DNA from: Limnobacter parvus
Lineage (GTDB): Bacteria; Pseudomonadota; Gammaproteobacteria; Burkholderiales; Burkholderiaceae_B
Direction: 5' to 3'
NCBI RefSeq assembly: GCF_024623725.1
Contig: NZ_JANKHG010000017.1
Location: 62,001 to 126,000 of the forward strand
DNA length: 64,000 bases
Part shown: positions 34,821 to 44,841 of the stretch, one piece after another
Layout of the letters: the number at the start of each line of letters is the position of its first letter
Position numbering within the stretch: the stretch's first letter is position 1
Notes under the pieces: model-generated
Databases searched by the model: none
Told to the model about the DNA's origin: nothing
The model's input: the letters and a program-made list of their open reading frames with translations, nothing else
Position numbers and translations under genes: made by a program

Positions 34821-37800
34821 CTAACACCACCTTAGGTCGAGAGTCATGGGGAACTCGGGCCTTCCACTTGGGCTTTTTGTACTAACAGTGCCTTGCGTAT
34901 GGCCCATGCGGAAGAAGCGGGTTAGTCGGCGGCTTTCCGCTTCGAAGGCATTTACAGGGAAAATGTCATAATTTCGGCCGCCTGGGTGGGCCACATGGTA
35001 TTGGCAACCCCCCACGCTGCGGTTGTTCCAAGTGTCAATCAAATCGAATACCAAAGGGGCGTGCACACCAATGGTGGGGTGTAGCGCATTCGGTGCCTGC
35101 CATGCTCGGTAACGTACACCGGCCACATATTCACCTTCGGTGCCTGTGCTGTGCATCGGCACAATGGTGCCGTTGCAGGTTAAAACATACCGCTCATCCA
35201 CAAAATTCTTCACTTTTACTTCAACGCGTTCCAGTGAGGAATCAACATATCGCACCGTGCCGCCCGGCGCACCTTCTTCGCCCAGTACATGCCAAGGTTC
35301 CAGCGCACTGAAAATTTCCACTTCCACACCACGGCTGGAGAAATCCCCCATTTTTGGAAATCGGAAGGCGAAGTGCGGGTCGAACCAGTCGAGCTGAAAT
35401 GGGAATCCTGCCGCCTGCAAGTCGGCCACTACATCGGCAATGTCGTTTTTAACAAAAGTAGACAGCATGAACTGGTCATGAAGCCTTGTACCCCACTTGA
35501 CCAATCGTGCGGTGTAGGGTGTTTTCCAGAACTTTGCAATCAGTGAGCGCAGCAGCAGTTGTTGGGCCAGGCTCATTTGCGCGTTCGGTGGCATTTCGAA
35601 AGCGCGCAGTTCCAGCAGGCCAAGGCGGCCCGTCGAAGTGTCGGGGCTGTAAAGTTTGTCGATACAAAACTCACTGCGGTGAGTGTTGCCGGTGGCATCA
35701 ATCAAAATATTGCGCAGTAAGCGGTCAATGATCCATGGCGGGGGCGACCCACCATATTTCTGCATTTGATTATTCAGCTCATTCAACGCCAATTCCAGTT
35801 CATGAACTTGGTCGGTGCGTGCTTCATCCACGCGTGGTGCCTGGCAGGTTGGGCCCACAAAAAGACCTGAAAACAGGTATGACAACCCGGGGTGGTTGTG
35901 CCAGTAACGCAGCAGGCTACCCAGCAAATCCGGGCGTCGCAGGAATGGGCTGTGCTCTGGGCTTTCACCGCCCATCACGAAATGATTGCCGCCACCTGTG
36001 CCGCTGTGTCGCCCATCCAGCATGAATTTTTCGCTTGAAAGGCCAATCAGCCTGGCTTCTTCATACAGATTGGTGGTCAGGTGCAGCAACTCCCCCCAGG
36101 TTTTGCTGGGCTGTACATTCACCTCGAGCACGCCGGGGTCGGGGGTTACCTGCAACATGGTCATGCGTTTGTCGCGTGGTGGGCCATAACCCTCCATCAC
36201 CACGGGCTGGTTCAAGGCCTGCGCGGTGTCTTCAATTCGTGAAACCAGGTCCAGGTAGTCGTCCAATTCTTCAAGCGGTGGCATGAATACATACAACTGT
36301 CCGTCGCGCACCTGCACGCACATGGCAGTTCGCACAATGTGCGTGGCCGATTCCTTGTTGGCAGGCTGTGTGTCGTCGGCTTCTACTGATTTGGCCACAG
36401 GCTTTTGCAGGGCATTGCGCGCAATTGGTTTGGGCGCGAATGGGTCTGCAGGAATGGTGTACGGGTAATCTTTTTTAGCCACCCAGGGTTGGGAATCAAG
36501 TGGCAGGCGGTAACCCATGGGTGAATCACCGGGCACCAGGTACATGCGTTCATCGCGAAGAAACCATTGACCGCTGCGCCACTGACCGTTTTTGGCTTGA
36601 ATGGGCACGCAATAGCCGACTTCTTCCGTCAAACCTTGGGTAAACACCTTGTTTAGGCGCTTTCGTTCCAGTGGGTCATCCAGGCGGGAATCGAACGGAT
36701 CCACATTCACCGGCAATTTGCGTTCGCGCCACATGTAGTACCAGGCATCTTCAAACCCTGCCATCACATAGCGGGTGTGCAAACCCAAACGGCCGCACAG
36801 GCCTTCCATGAATGCCTTGGCGCTGGCATTGGTGGCTTTACCACCTTTTGGTTCGTGGCTTAGCAGTGCCGGATTTTTCCAGATCGCTTCCCCACTTTTC
36901 AGCCAGTACAGCGAAAGTGCCCAACGCGGCAGTTGTTCACCTGGGTACCACTTGCCTTGCCCGAAATGATAGAAACCACCTTTGCCATAGTACTTCGCCA
37001 GCTTATTCAGCATTTTGATGCCGTAATCGCGTTTGGTAGGCCCCAAGGCATCAATATTCCACTCGGCAGCACCGCGATCAGTATTGGCCACGAAGGTGGG
37101 CTCTCCACCCATGGTCAGGCGCACATCCAATGCCTCCAGCGCTTTGTCCACTTCAAACCCAAGTGCCTCAATGCCTTTCCATTGTTCCTCAGTGTAGGGT
37201 TTGCTAGTGCGAGGCGACTCGTAGACCCGCTGCACACTCATTTCATGTTCAAACTCAACTTCACACTCATCAAGTGCGCCAGTGATAGGCGCGGCACTGC
37301 CGGGTTCAGGCGTACATGCCAAAGGAATGTGGCCTTCGCCAGCCAGCAAGCCGGAAGTGGGGTCTAGCCCAATCCAGCCAGCACCAGGCAAATAAACCTC
37401 GCACCAAGCATGCAGGTCAGTGAAGTCTTTTTCAGGACCATCCGGGCCGTCTATGGCTTTTACGTCGCTGGTGAGTTGGATCAGGTAACCTGAAGCGAAT
37501 CGCGCAGCCATGCCCAGTCGTCGGAATATCTGCACCATCAGCCAGGCAGTGTCGCGGCAAGAGCCCGAGCCATTGTTCAGGGTTTCATCCGGGGTTTGAA
37601 CACCTGGTTCCATGCGGATCAAGTACTTGATTCGATTGGCCAGGTCCTGATTCAGGGCAACCAAAAAATCAATGGTTTTCACCCGGCTTAAGTTCATTTC
37701 GGCCATGTAGGCATTGAATGCCTTGCCGGTGTGGCAGGCAACCAGGTAGGGGGCCAACTCCTGGTCTAGTGCTTCATCGTATTTGAAGGGGAAATACTCT

Positions 37801-38096
37801 GCGGATTCTTCCAGAAAGAAATCAAAAGGATTCAACACTGACATTTCCGCAACCAAGTCGATCGCGATTTCCAGCGTTTGGGTGCGTTCCGGGAATGTCA
37901 GGCGCCCTAGGTAATTGCTTTGTGGGTCTTGTTGCCAGTTAATGAAGTGGGTCTGCGGCAGCACCTTCATGCTGTAGCTTAAAATGCGCGTACGGCAGTG
38001 GGGGGCAGGGCGTAGACGCACCACTTGGGGGCCAAGGTTGATAAGGCGGTCGTAGCGGTAGCGTGTAATATGGCGCAGAGCAACGTGAATAGACAC
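34821..38096 (-). CDS. Large transglutaminase-DUF2126 protein
   Basis: A 1,091-residue protein. Residues 1-300 hold a transglutaminase N domain (LRHITRYRYDRLINLGPQVV) and papain-like core with Cys in GSGSCRDTAWLMV near 178, His in DLHAWCEVYLPG and Asp in WIGLDPTSG. The rest is DUF2126, with MGGEPTFVANTDR near 330, TGGGNHFVMGG near 710 and conserved carboxylates resembling glutamine-synthetase-like amidoligases. GTG at 38096 is chosen from the family N-terminus, with GGGA upstream. It heads the locus B operon and has no homologue in locus A. It is divergent from the gene at 38156 with 59 bases between. Function unproven; the association predicts peptide synthesis or protein tagging. Confidence 0.87.
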   Translation of the reverse strand: MSIHVALRHITRYRYDRLINLGPQVVRLRPAPHCRTRILSYSMKVLPQTHFINWQQDPQSNYLGRLTFPERTQTLEIAIDLVAEMSVLNPFDFFLEESAEYFPFKYDEALDQELAPYLVACHTGKAFNAYMAEMNLSRVKTIDFLVALNQDLANRIKYLIRMEPGVQTPDETLNNGSGSCRDTAWLMVQIFRRLGMAARFASGYLIQLTSDVKAIDGPDGPEKDFTDLHAWCEVYLPGAGWIGLDPTSGLLAGEGHIPLACTPEPGSAAPITGALDECEVEFEHEMSVQRVYESPRTSKPYTEEQWKGIEALGFEVDKALEALDVRLTMGGEPTFVANTDRGAAEWNIDALGPTKRDYGIKMLNKLAKYYGKGGFYHFGQGKWYPGEQLPRWALSLYWLKSGEAIWKNPALLSHEPKGGKATNASAKAFMEGLCGRLGLHTRYVMAGFEDAWYYMWRERKLPVNVDPFDSRLDDPLERKRLNKVFTQGLTEEVGYCVPIQAKNGQWRSGQWFLRDERMYLVPGDSPMGYRLPLDSQPWVAKKDYPYTIPADPFAPKPIARNALQKPVAKSVEADDTQPANKESATHIVRTAMCVQVRDGQLYVFMPPLEELDDYLDLVSRIEDTAQALNQPVVMEGYGPPRDKRMTMLQVTPDPGVLEVNVQPSKTWGELLHLTTNLYEEARLIGLSSEKFMLDGRHSGTGGGNHFVMGGESPEHSPFLRRPDLLGSLLRYWHNHPGLSYLFSGLFVGPTCQAPRVDEARTDQVHELELALNELNNQMQKYGGSPPPWIIDRLLRNILIDATGNTHRSEFCIDKLYSPDTSTGRLGLLELRAFEMPPNAQMSLAQQLLLRSLIAKFWKTPYTARLVKWGTRLHDQFMLSTFVKNDIADVVADLQAAGFPFQLDWFDPHFAFRFPKMGDFSSRGVEVEIFSALEPWHVLGEEGAPGGTVRYVDSSLERVEVKVKNFVDERYVLTCNGTIVPMHSTGTEGEYVAGVRYRAWQAPNALHPTIGVHAPLVFDLIDTWNNRSVGGCQYHVAHPGGRNYDIFPVNAFEAESRRLTRFFRMGHTQGTVSTKSPSGRPEFPMTLDLRWC

Positions 38097-38155
38097 TTTG
38101 TAATCCCAAAAATGAAGCCGAACAAACAAAACCAGTTTACGGCGTGGAGGCAAGC

Positions 38156-38701
38156 ATGAACCATGCCGAAGAAATATGGAAAACTTTGGTGCGCGCCACT
38201 GTTGACAAAAAGCACCCCTGGCGCGTGGTGGGCTTTGGCACAGCAGGCCAGCATGGCCCGCAGGTGCGTTCCGTTATTTTGCGTGGCGCCAATCCAGAAG
38301 AACGCCAGTTGGTGTTTTACACCGACAAGCGCAGCCAGAAAATCAGCGACATAGAAAACGACCCGCGCGTGGCATTGTTGTTCTGGAATGCCAGAAACAA
38401 TACCCAACTGCGAGTATGTGGCATAGCTGGGCAGCAGGCCAGTGAATTGATTGTGAATAGTCTTTGGTTGCGTATTCCCGACTACGCGCGCAAGGACTAC
38501 GCCACCTTAAGTGCGCCGGGTTCTGTAATTGAAACATCCCCATCGGGCATAGCACTTGAAAATGCCAGGGAAAATTTTGTGGTTCTGAATGTGATGGTGG
38601 AATACATGGAAATGTTGCGCCTTGACCGAGATGGCCATGTACGAATTGCATTTGCGTTGAATGAGATGAATGAATGGATTCAGACGGAACTGATTCCCTA
38701 A
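38156..38701 (+). CDS. Pyridoxamine-phosphate-oxidase-fold flavoprotein
   Basis: A 181-residue protein with the split-barrel flavin fold of PNPOx-like proteins: PQVRSVILRGANPEERQLVF, then YTDKRSQKISDIENDPRVALLFW, which holds the FMN phosphate contacts. It lacks a clear C-terminal pyridoxamine-5'-phosphate oxidase dimer motif, so it is probably a related flavin reductase or oxygenase and not PdxH. The ATG at 38156 has GGAGG five bases upstream. Divergent from locus B and followed by a long hairpin. Confidence 0.85.
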   Translation: MNHAEEIWKTLVRATVDKKHPWRVVGFGTAGQHGPQVRSVILRGANPEERQLVFYTDKRSQKISDIENDPRVALLFWNARNNTQLRVCGIAGQQASELIVNSLWLRIPDYARKDYATLSAPGSVIETSPSGIALENARENFVVLNVMVEYMEMLRLDRDGHVRIAFALNEMNEWIQTELIP

Positions 38702-38732
38702 AAAATTGAACCAATCTATTTCTTCGTCTACG

Positions 38733-38776
38733 CAATGAATAGCAGGTGCAGGTATGCACCTGCATTCCATTCATTG
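38733..38776. repeat. Long imperfect hairpin
   Basis: Nine-base arms GCAGGTGCA and TGCACCTGC enclose a GGTA loop (38742-38763), and outer arms CAATGAAT (38733-38740) and ATTCATTG (38769-38776) add eight pairs. There is no T run, so it is more likely a protective 3' hairpin for the preceding mRNA or a binding site than a classical terminator. Confidence 0.55.
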
Positions 38777-38950
38777 GAAGGCAGTATGTCGATCGAACCG
38801 GTTTCGGGTTGTAGCTAGGCAGCGATGCTGCAATTGCCCTGATAGAGAGCTTTGTGTACCAAGTGGGTTGAAGCCTTACTAAATTCCCAGTCCGGTTTGC
38901 TATCCTTACCAAAGGGCATGTCAGTAACCGTGAAATGAAGGGAAATTCCA

Positions 38951-39802
38951 GTGAGCAATGACCAATACACACCACCCAAAGTTTGGGTCTGGGACAAAGA
39001 AAATGGTGGTAAGTTTGCAAACATCAATCGCCCAATCGCCGGGCCGACGCATGACAAAGAACTACCTGTTGGCGAGCATCCCTTGCAGTTGTATTCGCTG
39101 GCCACACCCAACGGTGTGAAAGTAACAGTAATGCTTGAAGAATTATTGGCGCTAGGTCATTCAGGCGCTGAATACGATGCATGGCTGATCAACATCTCCA
39201 ATGGCGATCAGTTCAGCAGCGGTTTTGTTGAAGTAAACCCCAACAGTAAAATTCCCGCTTTGCTAGATCGCAGCACCACGCCAGCTACTCGCGTATTCGA
39301 GTCCGGTGCCATTCTTTTGTACCTTGCTGAAAAATTCAAGGCATTCCTGCCCACCGATGCATCAAAGCGTACTGAAGCCTTGTCTTGGTTATTCTGGCAA
39401 ATGGGCAGCGCGCCCATGCTGGGTGGCGGCTTTGGCCATTTCTATGCCTATGCCCCTGAAAAGTATGAATACCCGATTAACCGGTATGCCATGGAAGTAA
39501 AGCGTCAACTTGATGTTCTTGATCGTCAACTGGCCAAGAACCAGTTCATTTCAGGCAATGAGTACACCATTGCCGACATGGCCATTTGGCCTTGGTACGG
39601 GGCTTTGGTCACCAACAAAGTCTATGAAGCTGCCGAATTTTTGGAAGCGAATACCTACACCCATGTTTTGCGCTGGACGCATGAAATTGCTGCACGCCCT
39701 GCGGTGGTTCGCGGTCGCATGGTGAATCGTGGCTGGGGCGACGCCAACGAGCAAGTACCCGAACGGCACAGTGTCAGCGACTTTGACGGCAAAGCCGTTT
39801 AA
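38951..39802 (+). CDS. YghU-like glutathione S-transferase family protein
   Basis: A 283-residue cytoplasmic protein of the nu-class YghU/YfcG group, which act as glutathione-dependent disulfide reductases. A 40-residue N-terminal extension with VWVWDKENGGKFANINRPIAG is typical of YghU. The thioredoxin-like domain has LYSLATPNGVKVTVML and NSKIPALLD with the cis-Pro, and the helical domain has FISGNEYTIADMAIWPW. The GTG at 38951 fits the family N-terminus. A small lipoprotein gene follows after 14 bases. Confidence 0.9.
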   Translation: MSNDQYTPPKVWVWDKENGGKFANINRPIAGPTHDKELPVGEHPLQLYSLATPNGVKVTVMLEELLALGHSGAEYDAWLINISNGDQFSSGFVEVNPNSKIPALLDRSTTPATRVFESGAILLYLAEKFKAFLPTDASKRTEALSWLFWQMGSAPMLGGGFGHFYAYAPEKYEYPINRYAMEVKRQLDVLDRQLAKNQFISGNEYTIADMAIWPWYGALVTNKVYEAAEFLEANTYTHVLRWTHEIAARPAVVRGRMVNRGWGDANEQVPERHSVSDFDGKAV

Positions 39803-39816
39803 CCGGAGTAATTGAA

Positions 39817-40212
39817 TTGCACAAAGTTATTTGTATTGGCTTGCTGGCAGGCTTGGCCGGTTGCGCTTCCAGTCACGATTTATCCAGTGGTTCCAATATG
39901 CTGGGTGGTGGCTACAAACAAGAAGAATTGGGTCCAGGTCTCTTTTCGATTTATGCTCGTTCAAATCATGCGCCATGGGCCAACTATGAAGCAGCACGTG
40001 TTACCTGGCGCAATGGTGCTGAAAAAGCCTGTGGCTCGGGTGCGTACGATGAGTTGGCAATCAACGAAAGTGAGCGCGACACCGGCCTGCAAACAAGCAC
40101 AGGGGTGCGCTACATGGTGACCGAACGAACAGGCTATGCCCAGTGTGATTCAAGCACATTGAGCGAAAGCGAAGTGCAGCAACGCGTGAACAAAGATTCA
40201 CTAATTCGATAA
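39817..40212 (+). CDS. Small lipoprotein, unknown function
   Basis: A 131-residue protein with a signal peptide ending in the lipobox LAGC (Cys16). The mature part contains NHAPWANYEAARVTWRNGAE and three further Cys, and I do not recognise it. The TTG at 39817 is supported by CCGGAG eight bases upstream. Located 14 bases after the GST gene and 41 bases before the phospholipase D gene, all one way. Confidence 0.75.
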   Translation: MHKVICIGLLAGLAGCASSHDLSSGSNMLGGGYKQEELGPGLFSIYARSNHAPWANYEAARVTWRNGAEKACGSGAYDELAINESERDTGLQTSTGVRYMVTERTGYAQCDSSTLSESEVQQRVNKDSLIR

Positions 40213-40253
40213 TTGCATGCGTTTTTGACCAAGTGTGGGTCAGCAGGACAAAG

Positions 40254-41804
40254 ATGATTAATCATTTCAAATCGCTTTCAGTGGCGGCGTTGCTGTTGGG
40301 GCTGTTGCAGGGGTGCGCCCTGCCACATCTCAACGAAAGAACTACATCAGCTGCCCTGGGTGAACAACTTGCCAGAGAAACCCGCTTGGGGCAGGCTTTG
40401 GCTCCGCGAGAGCACAACAACAAAGGCAAGGATGGAATTTACCCAATTCAGGATCCGACAGAGGCATTGGCCAGCCGAGTTGCCCTTGCCAGAACGGCCG
40501 AACGCACCATCGACATTCAATCCTACATTTGGCGCGATGACACCACCGGTACCTTGTTGTTGAACGAGCTTCGGCGCGCCGCAGATCGAGGCGTGCGAGT
40601 CCGTCTGCTTCTGGACGACCACGGCATGACAGGGCTTGACAACAAGCTCAATGCGCTTGATCGGCACCCCAACGCCGAGGTCCGTTTATTTAATCCTTTT
40701 GTGATCCGCAACCCAAAGTGGTTGGGTTACATCACTGATTTTCCGCGGGTGAATCGTCGCATGCACAACAAGTCGTTCACCGTGGACAACGTGGTGACCA
40801 TTTCAGGTGGGCGCAACATCGGCGACGAATATTTCGGAGCTACCAATGTGGCCTTGTTCAACGACCTCGATGTATTGTGTGTAGGCAACGTAGTTCGGGT
40901 GGTTTCTCGCGATTTTGATGCTTACTGGCACAGTGATTCTTCCTACCCATCGAACAAGATCCTGATCCCGTCAGACCCAGACCTTCTTGACAAACTCGAT
41001 TCAGAAGAGTTGGGTGCCTTTGATGCAGACCGAGCCGCGAAGTACACACTTAAGGTACAAGATTCTGTGTTTCTTCGAGATTTCCTGAATGGTATTTTGC
41101 CTTTTCAGTGGACTTCTGTGCGCATGGTCAGCGATGACCCGGCGAAAGGTTTGGACGAAGCCAGCCGCGAAGACTACCTGGTGGCTGAATTGCGTGATTT
41201 CATCGGAGAGCCCAAGTTCAGTTTGAGTGTGGTGTCTCCTTATTTTGTTCCTTCAGAAAAAGGCATTGAATTTTTTTCAAGGTTGGCCAAGGCCGGTGTA
41301 AATGTTCAGGTTCTTACCAATTCACTGGAGGCCACCGATGTGGCAGCGGTACATTCCGGCTATGCCAAGACCCGACAGGAATTGTTGAAGGCTGGTGTGA
41401 AACTGTTCGAGTTGAAAAGTACTCCTGGCGTGTCGGCACCCAGTCGCGCCAAGCGAAACTTGATGTTGGGCAACTCCGGTTCTAGCTTGCACACCAAAAC
41501 ATTCTCGGTCGACGGCACACGGGTGTTTGTGGGGTCGTTTAATTTCGACCCACGCTCAGTGAATTTGAACACTGAAATGGGATTTCTGATTGATAGTCCA
41601 GGTTTGGCCACCCAAATAGATCTGGGCTTTCAGGCATTGCCCGCCACAGCGTATGAAGTTCGGCTGGATGAAAATGAGTCGCTGGTGTGGATAGAAAGAC
41701 AGGGAGGGAAGGAGGTTGTGCACAACCTGGAGCCCAAGGCCACCATGTGGCGTAAAGCAGTGGTGTTTTTTTATTCCCTGCTGCCCATCAATGATTTGTT
41801 GTAG
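40254..41804 (+). CDS. Phospholipase D family lipoprotein (cardiolipin synthase-like)
   Basis: A 516-residue protein with a signal peptide and lipobox ending LLQGC, so it sits on the membrane facing the periplasm. Two HKD motifs are intact: MHNKSFTVD with GGRN near residue 170, and LHTKTFSVDGTRVFVGSFNFD near 410. Family members hydrolyse or transfer phosphatidyl groups, as in cardiolipin synthesis; lipoprotein relatives resemble the C-type cardiolipin synthase ClsC. The ATG at 40254 follows AGGA. It ends convergently with the isc operon, 19 bases from iscX, with no clear terminator. Confidence 0.88.
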   Translation: MINHFKSLSVAALLLGLLQGCALPHLNERTTSAALGEQLARETRLGQALAPREHNNKGKDGIYPIQDPTEALASRVALARTAERTIDIQSYIWRDDTTGTLLLNELRRAADRGVRVRLLLDDHGMTGLDNKLNALDRHPNAEVRLFNPFVIRNPKWLGYITDFPRVNRRMHNKSFTVDNVVTISGGRNIGDEYFGATNVALFNDLDVLCVGNVVRVVSRDFDAYWHSDSSYPSNKILIPSDPDLLDKLDSEELGAFDADRAAKYTLKVQDSVFLRDFLNGILPFQWTSVRMVSDDPAKGLDEASREDYLVAELRDFIGEPKFSLSVVSPYFVPSEKGIEFFSRLAKAGVNVQVLTNSLEATDVAAVHSGYAKTRQELLKAGVKLFELKSTPGVSAPSRAKRNLMLGNSGSSLHTKTFSVDGTRVFVGSFNFDPRSVNLNTEMGFLIDSPGLATQIDLGFQALPATAYEVRLDENESLVWIERQGGKEVVHNLEPKATMWRKAVVFFYSLLPINDLL

Positions 41805-41823
41805 CAGCAGGAATATTCAAGGC

Positions 41824-42018
41824 TTAGTCTTGTTCTTCAATCCACGTCATCTGGATGGCTTCCAGAATTTTTTCATTTGATTTTTCCGGGTCGTCTTCAA
41901 AGCCGGGCAGGGCGCAAACCCAACTGTGCAAATCAGTGAAGCGAATGTACTGAGGGTCTACATCCGGGTGGGCGTCGATCAGTTCAAGCGCAATGTCCAG
42001 CGTGTCAGTCCATTTCAT
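41824..42018 (-). CDS. iscX: IscX (YfhJ), iron-sulfur assembly adaptor
   Basis: A 64-residue acidic protein that binds IscS and iron and tunes cysteine desulfurase activity. The family pattern is clear: MKWTDTLDIALEL, DPQYIRFTDLHSWV and a C-terminal WIEEQD. Last gene of the isc operon, 17 bases after fdx. Confidence 0.93.
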   Translation of the reverse strand: MKWTDTLDIALELIDAHPDVDPQYIRFTDLHSWVCALPGFEDDPEKSNEKILEAIQMTWIEEQD

Positions 42019-42035
42019 GGTGCAAGTTCCTACTA

Positions 42036-42374
42036 TTAATGGTTTTCGCGGGCGTGGTTGATGGTGTATTTGGGCAGTTCAACCACCAAATCCTTGTCGG
42101 CCAGTTTCACCTGGCACGACAAACGGCTTTGCGGGGTCAAGCCCCAGGCCATGTCCAGCAAGTCATCTTCGTCGTCGTCACTTTCGGTCAGGCTGTTGAA
42201 ACCTTCTTTAATTACCACGTGGCAAGTGGTGCAGGCGCAACTCATTTCACAGGCATGTTCCAAAGCAATTCCATTGGCCAAAATGGTTTCACACAGTTGT
42301 GCACCCGTTGGTGCTTCAATGGTTTTGCCTTCCGGGCACAAGCTTTCATGGGGCAAAATTTTAATAATGGGCAT
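42036..42374 (-). CDS. fdx: [2Fe-2S] ferredoxin of the ISC system
   Basis: A 112-residue adrenodoxin-type ferredoxin that supplies electrons during cluster building. Cluster ligands are in CEMSCACTTCHVVI (C-x5-C-x2-C) plus a fourth Cys in RLSCQVKL. Lies 32 bases after hscA and before iscX. Confidence 0.95.
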   Translation of the reverse strand: MPIIKILPHESLCPEGKTIEAPTGAQLCETILANGIALEHACEMSCACTTCHVVIKEGFNSLTESDDDEDDLLDMAWGLTPQSRLSCQVKLADKDLVVELPKYTINHARENH

Positions 42375-42406
42375 GTAACAATCTCTCGTATTCAGTTAAT
42401 TTGCTT

Positions 42407-44293
42407 CTATTTTGAAGAAGCACCGCCCAGCGTGGTGCTGACGGTGTCGATGGTCTTTCCGGTCAATGCTTTGCGAATACCCGCATCCATGCGGCGCGCA
42501 GCAAAGTCTTCGGTAAGGTGGCTTAGGTCTTCAATACCTTTTTCAATGGCGCGCAGTTCGCTGCTTTCCGCCAGGGCACGCAGGGCTTCAATGCTGCTTT
42601 CAATACCGGAACGTTCATCGCTTGTCAGCAATTCACTGTCTTTGGCGATGGCTGCTTCAACCGATTCCACCAAACGCAGTGCTTCCACTTGCTGCTCGCG
42701 CAGCTGGCGCGCATTCATGTCTGATTCAGCAAACTCAAAGCTGTTTTTCAGCATGCCGGCAATTTGATCGTCGTCCAGTCCGTAGGAAGGCTTCACCGTG
42801 ATGTTGGCAGAAACGCCTGATCCGGTTTCCATGGCATTCACTGCGAGCAAGCCATCCGCATCCACCTGGAAAGTCACGCGAATGCGTGCAGCACCAGCCA
42901 CCATGGGTGGAATACCGCGCAGCTCGAATCGGGCCAGCGAACGGTTTTCTGAAACCAGCTCGCGCTCGCCTTGCAGCACATGAATGGCCATGGCGGTTTG
43001 GCCGTCTTTGAATGTGGTGAATTCTTGCGCACGCGCCACCGGAATGGTGCTGTTGCGGTTGATAACGCGTTCAGTCAGCCCGCCCATGGTTTCCAGGCCC
43101 AAGCTTAGCGGTATAACATCCAGCAAAAGCAATTCATCGTCGTTCCGGTTGCCAGCGAGTGTATCCGCCTGGATGGATGCGCCAATCGCCACCACTTCAT
43201 CGGGGTTCAAGTTCACCAAAGGGTCTTTGCCAAAAAAGGCTTTTACCGCCTTGCGGATCACTGGCATGCGGGTAGAGCCACCCACCATCACCACGCCATC
43301 AATGTCATCAATAGTTAAGCCGGCATCTCGCAATGTTTTGCGGGCGGCTTGAATGGTGCGCTTGACCAAAGGTTCTACGATGGTTTCAAACTGTTCGGCG
43401 GTTACTGTTTCAGCAATGGTTTCACCGCTTTTGAATTCAACACTTAGAAAGGCAGTGTGCTCGTGGGAAATTTGTTCTTTCACACGACGGCACGCCATCA
43501 CCAGGCGTGAACGTTGTTGCGGGTTCAATTCTTCAAAGCCGTGGTTGCCAATGAAGTGATCGGCCATGGCACGGTCGAAGTCGTCGCCACCCAAAGCAGA
43601 ATCACCGCCAGTGGCCAACACTTCGAATACGCCTGCTTGCAAGCGAAGGATGGACACATCGAATGTGCCACCACCCAAATCGAACACAACAAACTGGCCT
43701 TGGGCTTTTTGATCAAGACCGTACGCCACTGCAGCGGCGGTGGGCTCGTTAATCAAGCGCAGCACATTCAAGCCCGCAAGTTGGGCTGCATCTTTGGTGG
43801 CCTGGCGCTGTGCGTCGTCAAAATAAGCTGGTACGGTAATGACCGCACCCACCAGTTCGCCGCCCAAGGTGGCTTCAGCACGTTTGCGCAAGGCACGTAA
43901 AATATCGGCAGATACTTCAACAGGGCTTTTGGTGCCGTAATCGGTCTCAATTTCAACCATGCCGCCAGAATCTTTGACGGTGTAGGGCAGGTTCAAACCC
44001 TGCACGTCTGCATAGCCACGGCCCATCAGGCGCTTCACCGAGAACACGGTGTTGAAGGGGTCAGTGTCGGCACACGCCAAGGCATCTTCACCCATGTTTT
44101 TTACACCGTTTTCACCGTAGCGCACCACGCTGGGCAAAATAACCCGGCCCGATGCATCGGGCAAACATTCAGCACTGCCACTGCGCACGCTGGCCACCAG
44201 CGAATGCGTGGTGCCCAAGTCGATGCCCACAGCAAGCCTATGCTCGTGGGGCGCAGTCGACATGCCGGGTTCGGCAATTTGTAACAAAGCCAT
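42407..44293 (-). CDS. hscA: HscA, Hsp70 chaperone for iron-sulfur transfer
   Basis: A 628-residue Hsp70-class ATPase that, with HscB, releases clusters from IscU. The nucleotide domain has [12 protein letters not shown] near residue 24, [13 protein letters not shown] near 200 and [10 protein letters not shown] near 340; the substrate domain recognises the LPPVK motif present in iscU of this operon. The ATG at 44293 shares a base with the hscB stop (TAATG), so the pair is coupled. Confidence 0.95.
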   Translation of the reverse strand: MALLQIAEPGMSTAPHEHRLAVGIDLGTTHSLVASVRSGSAECLPDASGRVILPSVVRYGENGVKNMGEDALACADTDPFNTVFSVKRLMGRGYADVQGLNLPYTVKDSGGMVEIETDYGTKSPVEVSADILRALRKRAEATLGGELVGAVITVPAYFDDAQRQATKDAAQLAGLNVLRLINEPTAAAVAYGLDQKAQGQFVVFDLGGGTFDVSILRLQAGVFEVLATGGDSALGGDDFDRAMADHFIGNHGFEELNPQQRSRLVMACRRVKEQISHEHTAFLSVEFKSGETIAETVTAEQFETIVEPLVKRTIQAARKTLRDAGLTIDDIDGVVMVGGSTRMPVIRKAVKAFFGKDPLVNLNPDEVVAIGASIQADTLAGNRNDDELLLLDVIPLSLGLETMGGLTERVINRNSTIPVARAQEFTTFKDGQTAMAIHVLQGERELVSENRSLARFELRGIPPMVAGAARIRVTFQVDADGLLAVNAMETGSGVSANITVKPSYGLDDDQIAGMLKNSFEFAESDMNARQLREQQVEALRLVESVEAAIAKDSELLTSDERSGIESSIEALRALAESSELRAIEKGIEDLSHLTEDFAARRMDAGIRKALTGKTIDTVSTTLGGASSK

Positions 44294-44841
44294 TAGCTGG
44301 CGTCCTCCAGTTGCTCCAATTTCTTGGTCAACTCAATCATGAATTTGTCGATAAACAGCAAGGCCTGCGCGGTGCCGTTGGCCGCCTGCGCATTCTTCTC
44401 ACCGTCAATTTGTTGTGCGATCAGCGTTAAGCACCGTTTTTTCTCAGCGCCCACTTCATCCAGCAAGTCTTCGACCGCCTCCACACCTTCAATTTCTTCA
44501 AGTGCTTCACGCCATTCCATTTGCTGCATTAACAGGGCGGGGGGCAAATTGCTTTGTTGCCCACGCGGGCTTTCACCGTTCAGTTCACACCAGTAAATGG
44601 CGCGTTCCATCGGGTTTTGCAAGCGTTTGTAGGCCTCGTTCACACGCGTGGCCCATTGCACGGCCAGCCGCTTTTCCTGCGCGCTAGAATTCGCGAACCG
44701 GTCGGGGTGGGTTTGGCTTTGAAGCCGCAAATAAGAAGCAGAAAGGGCTGCACTGTCCAGTTCAAACTGGCAGGGCAACCCAAATATGTCGAAATCACTG
44801 TCGCTTAACTTAATTGCTAACTTAGTTGCTGAATTAGCCAT
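44293..44841 (-). CDS. hscB: HscB, J-domain co-chaperone
   Basis: A 182-residue co-chaperone. The N-terminal J-domain has the catalytic HPD in SQTHPDRF near residue 42, and the C-terminal HSCB helical domain, which binds IscU, runs from about 95 to the end. It stimulates HscA ATPase. Start and stop each overlap a neighbour by one base (iscA, hscA). Confidence 0.94.
   Translation of the reverse strand: MANSATKLAIKLSDSDFDIFGLPCQFELDSAALSASYLRLQSQTHPDRFANSSAQEKRLAVQWATRVNEAYKRLQNPMERAIYWCELNGESPRGQQSNLPPALLMQQMEWREALEEIEGVEAVEDLLDEVGAEKKRCLTLIAQQIDGEKNAQAANGTAQALLFIDKFMIELTKKLEQLEDAS

Noticed and set aside
42039-42767. Long open frame on the plus strand opposite fdx and hscA.
   Set aside because: It is opposite two well-conserved genes, has no family marks and follows their codon pattern.
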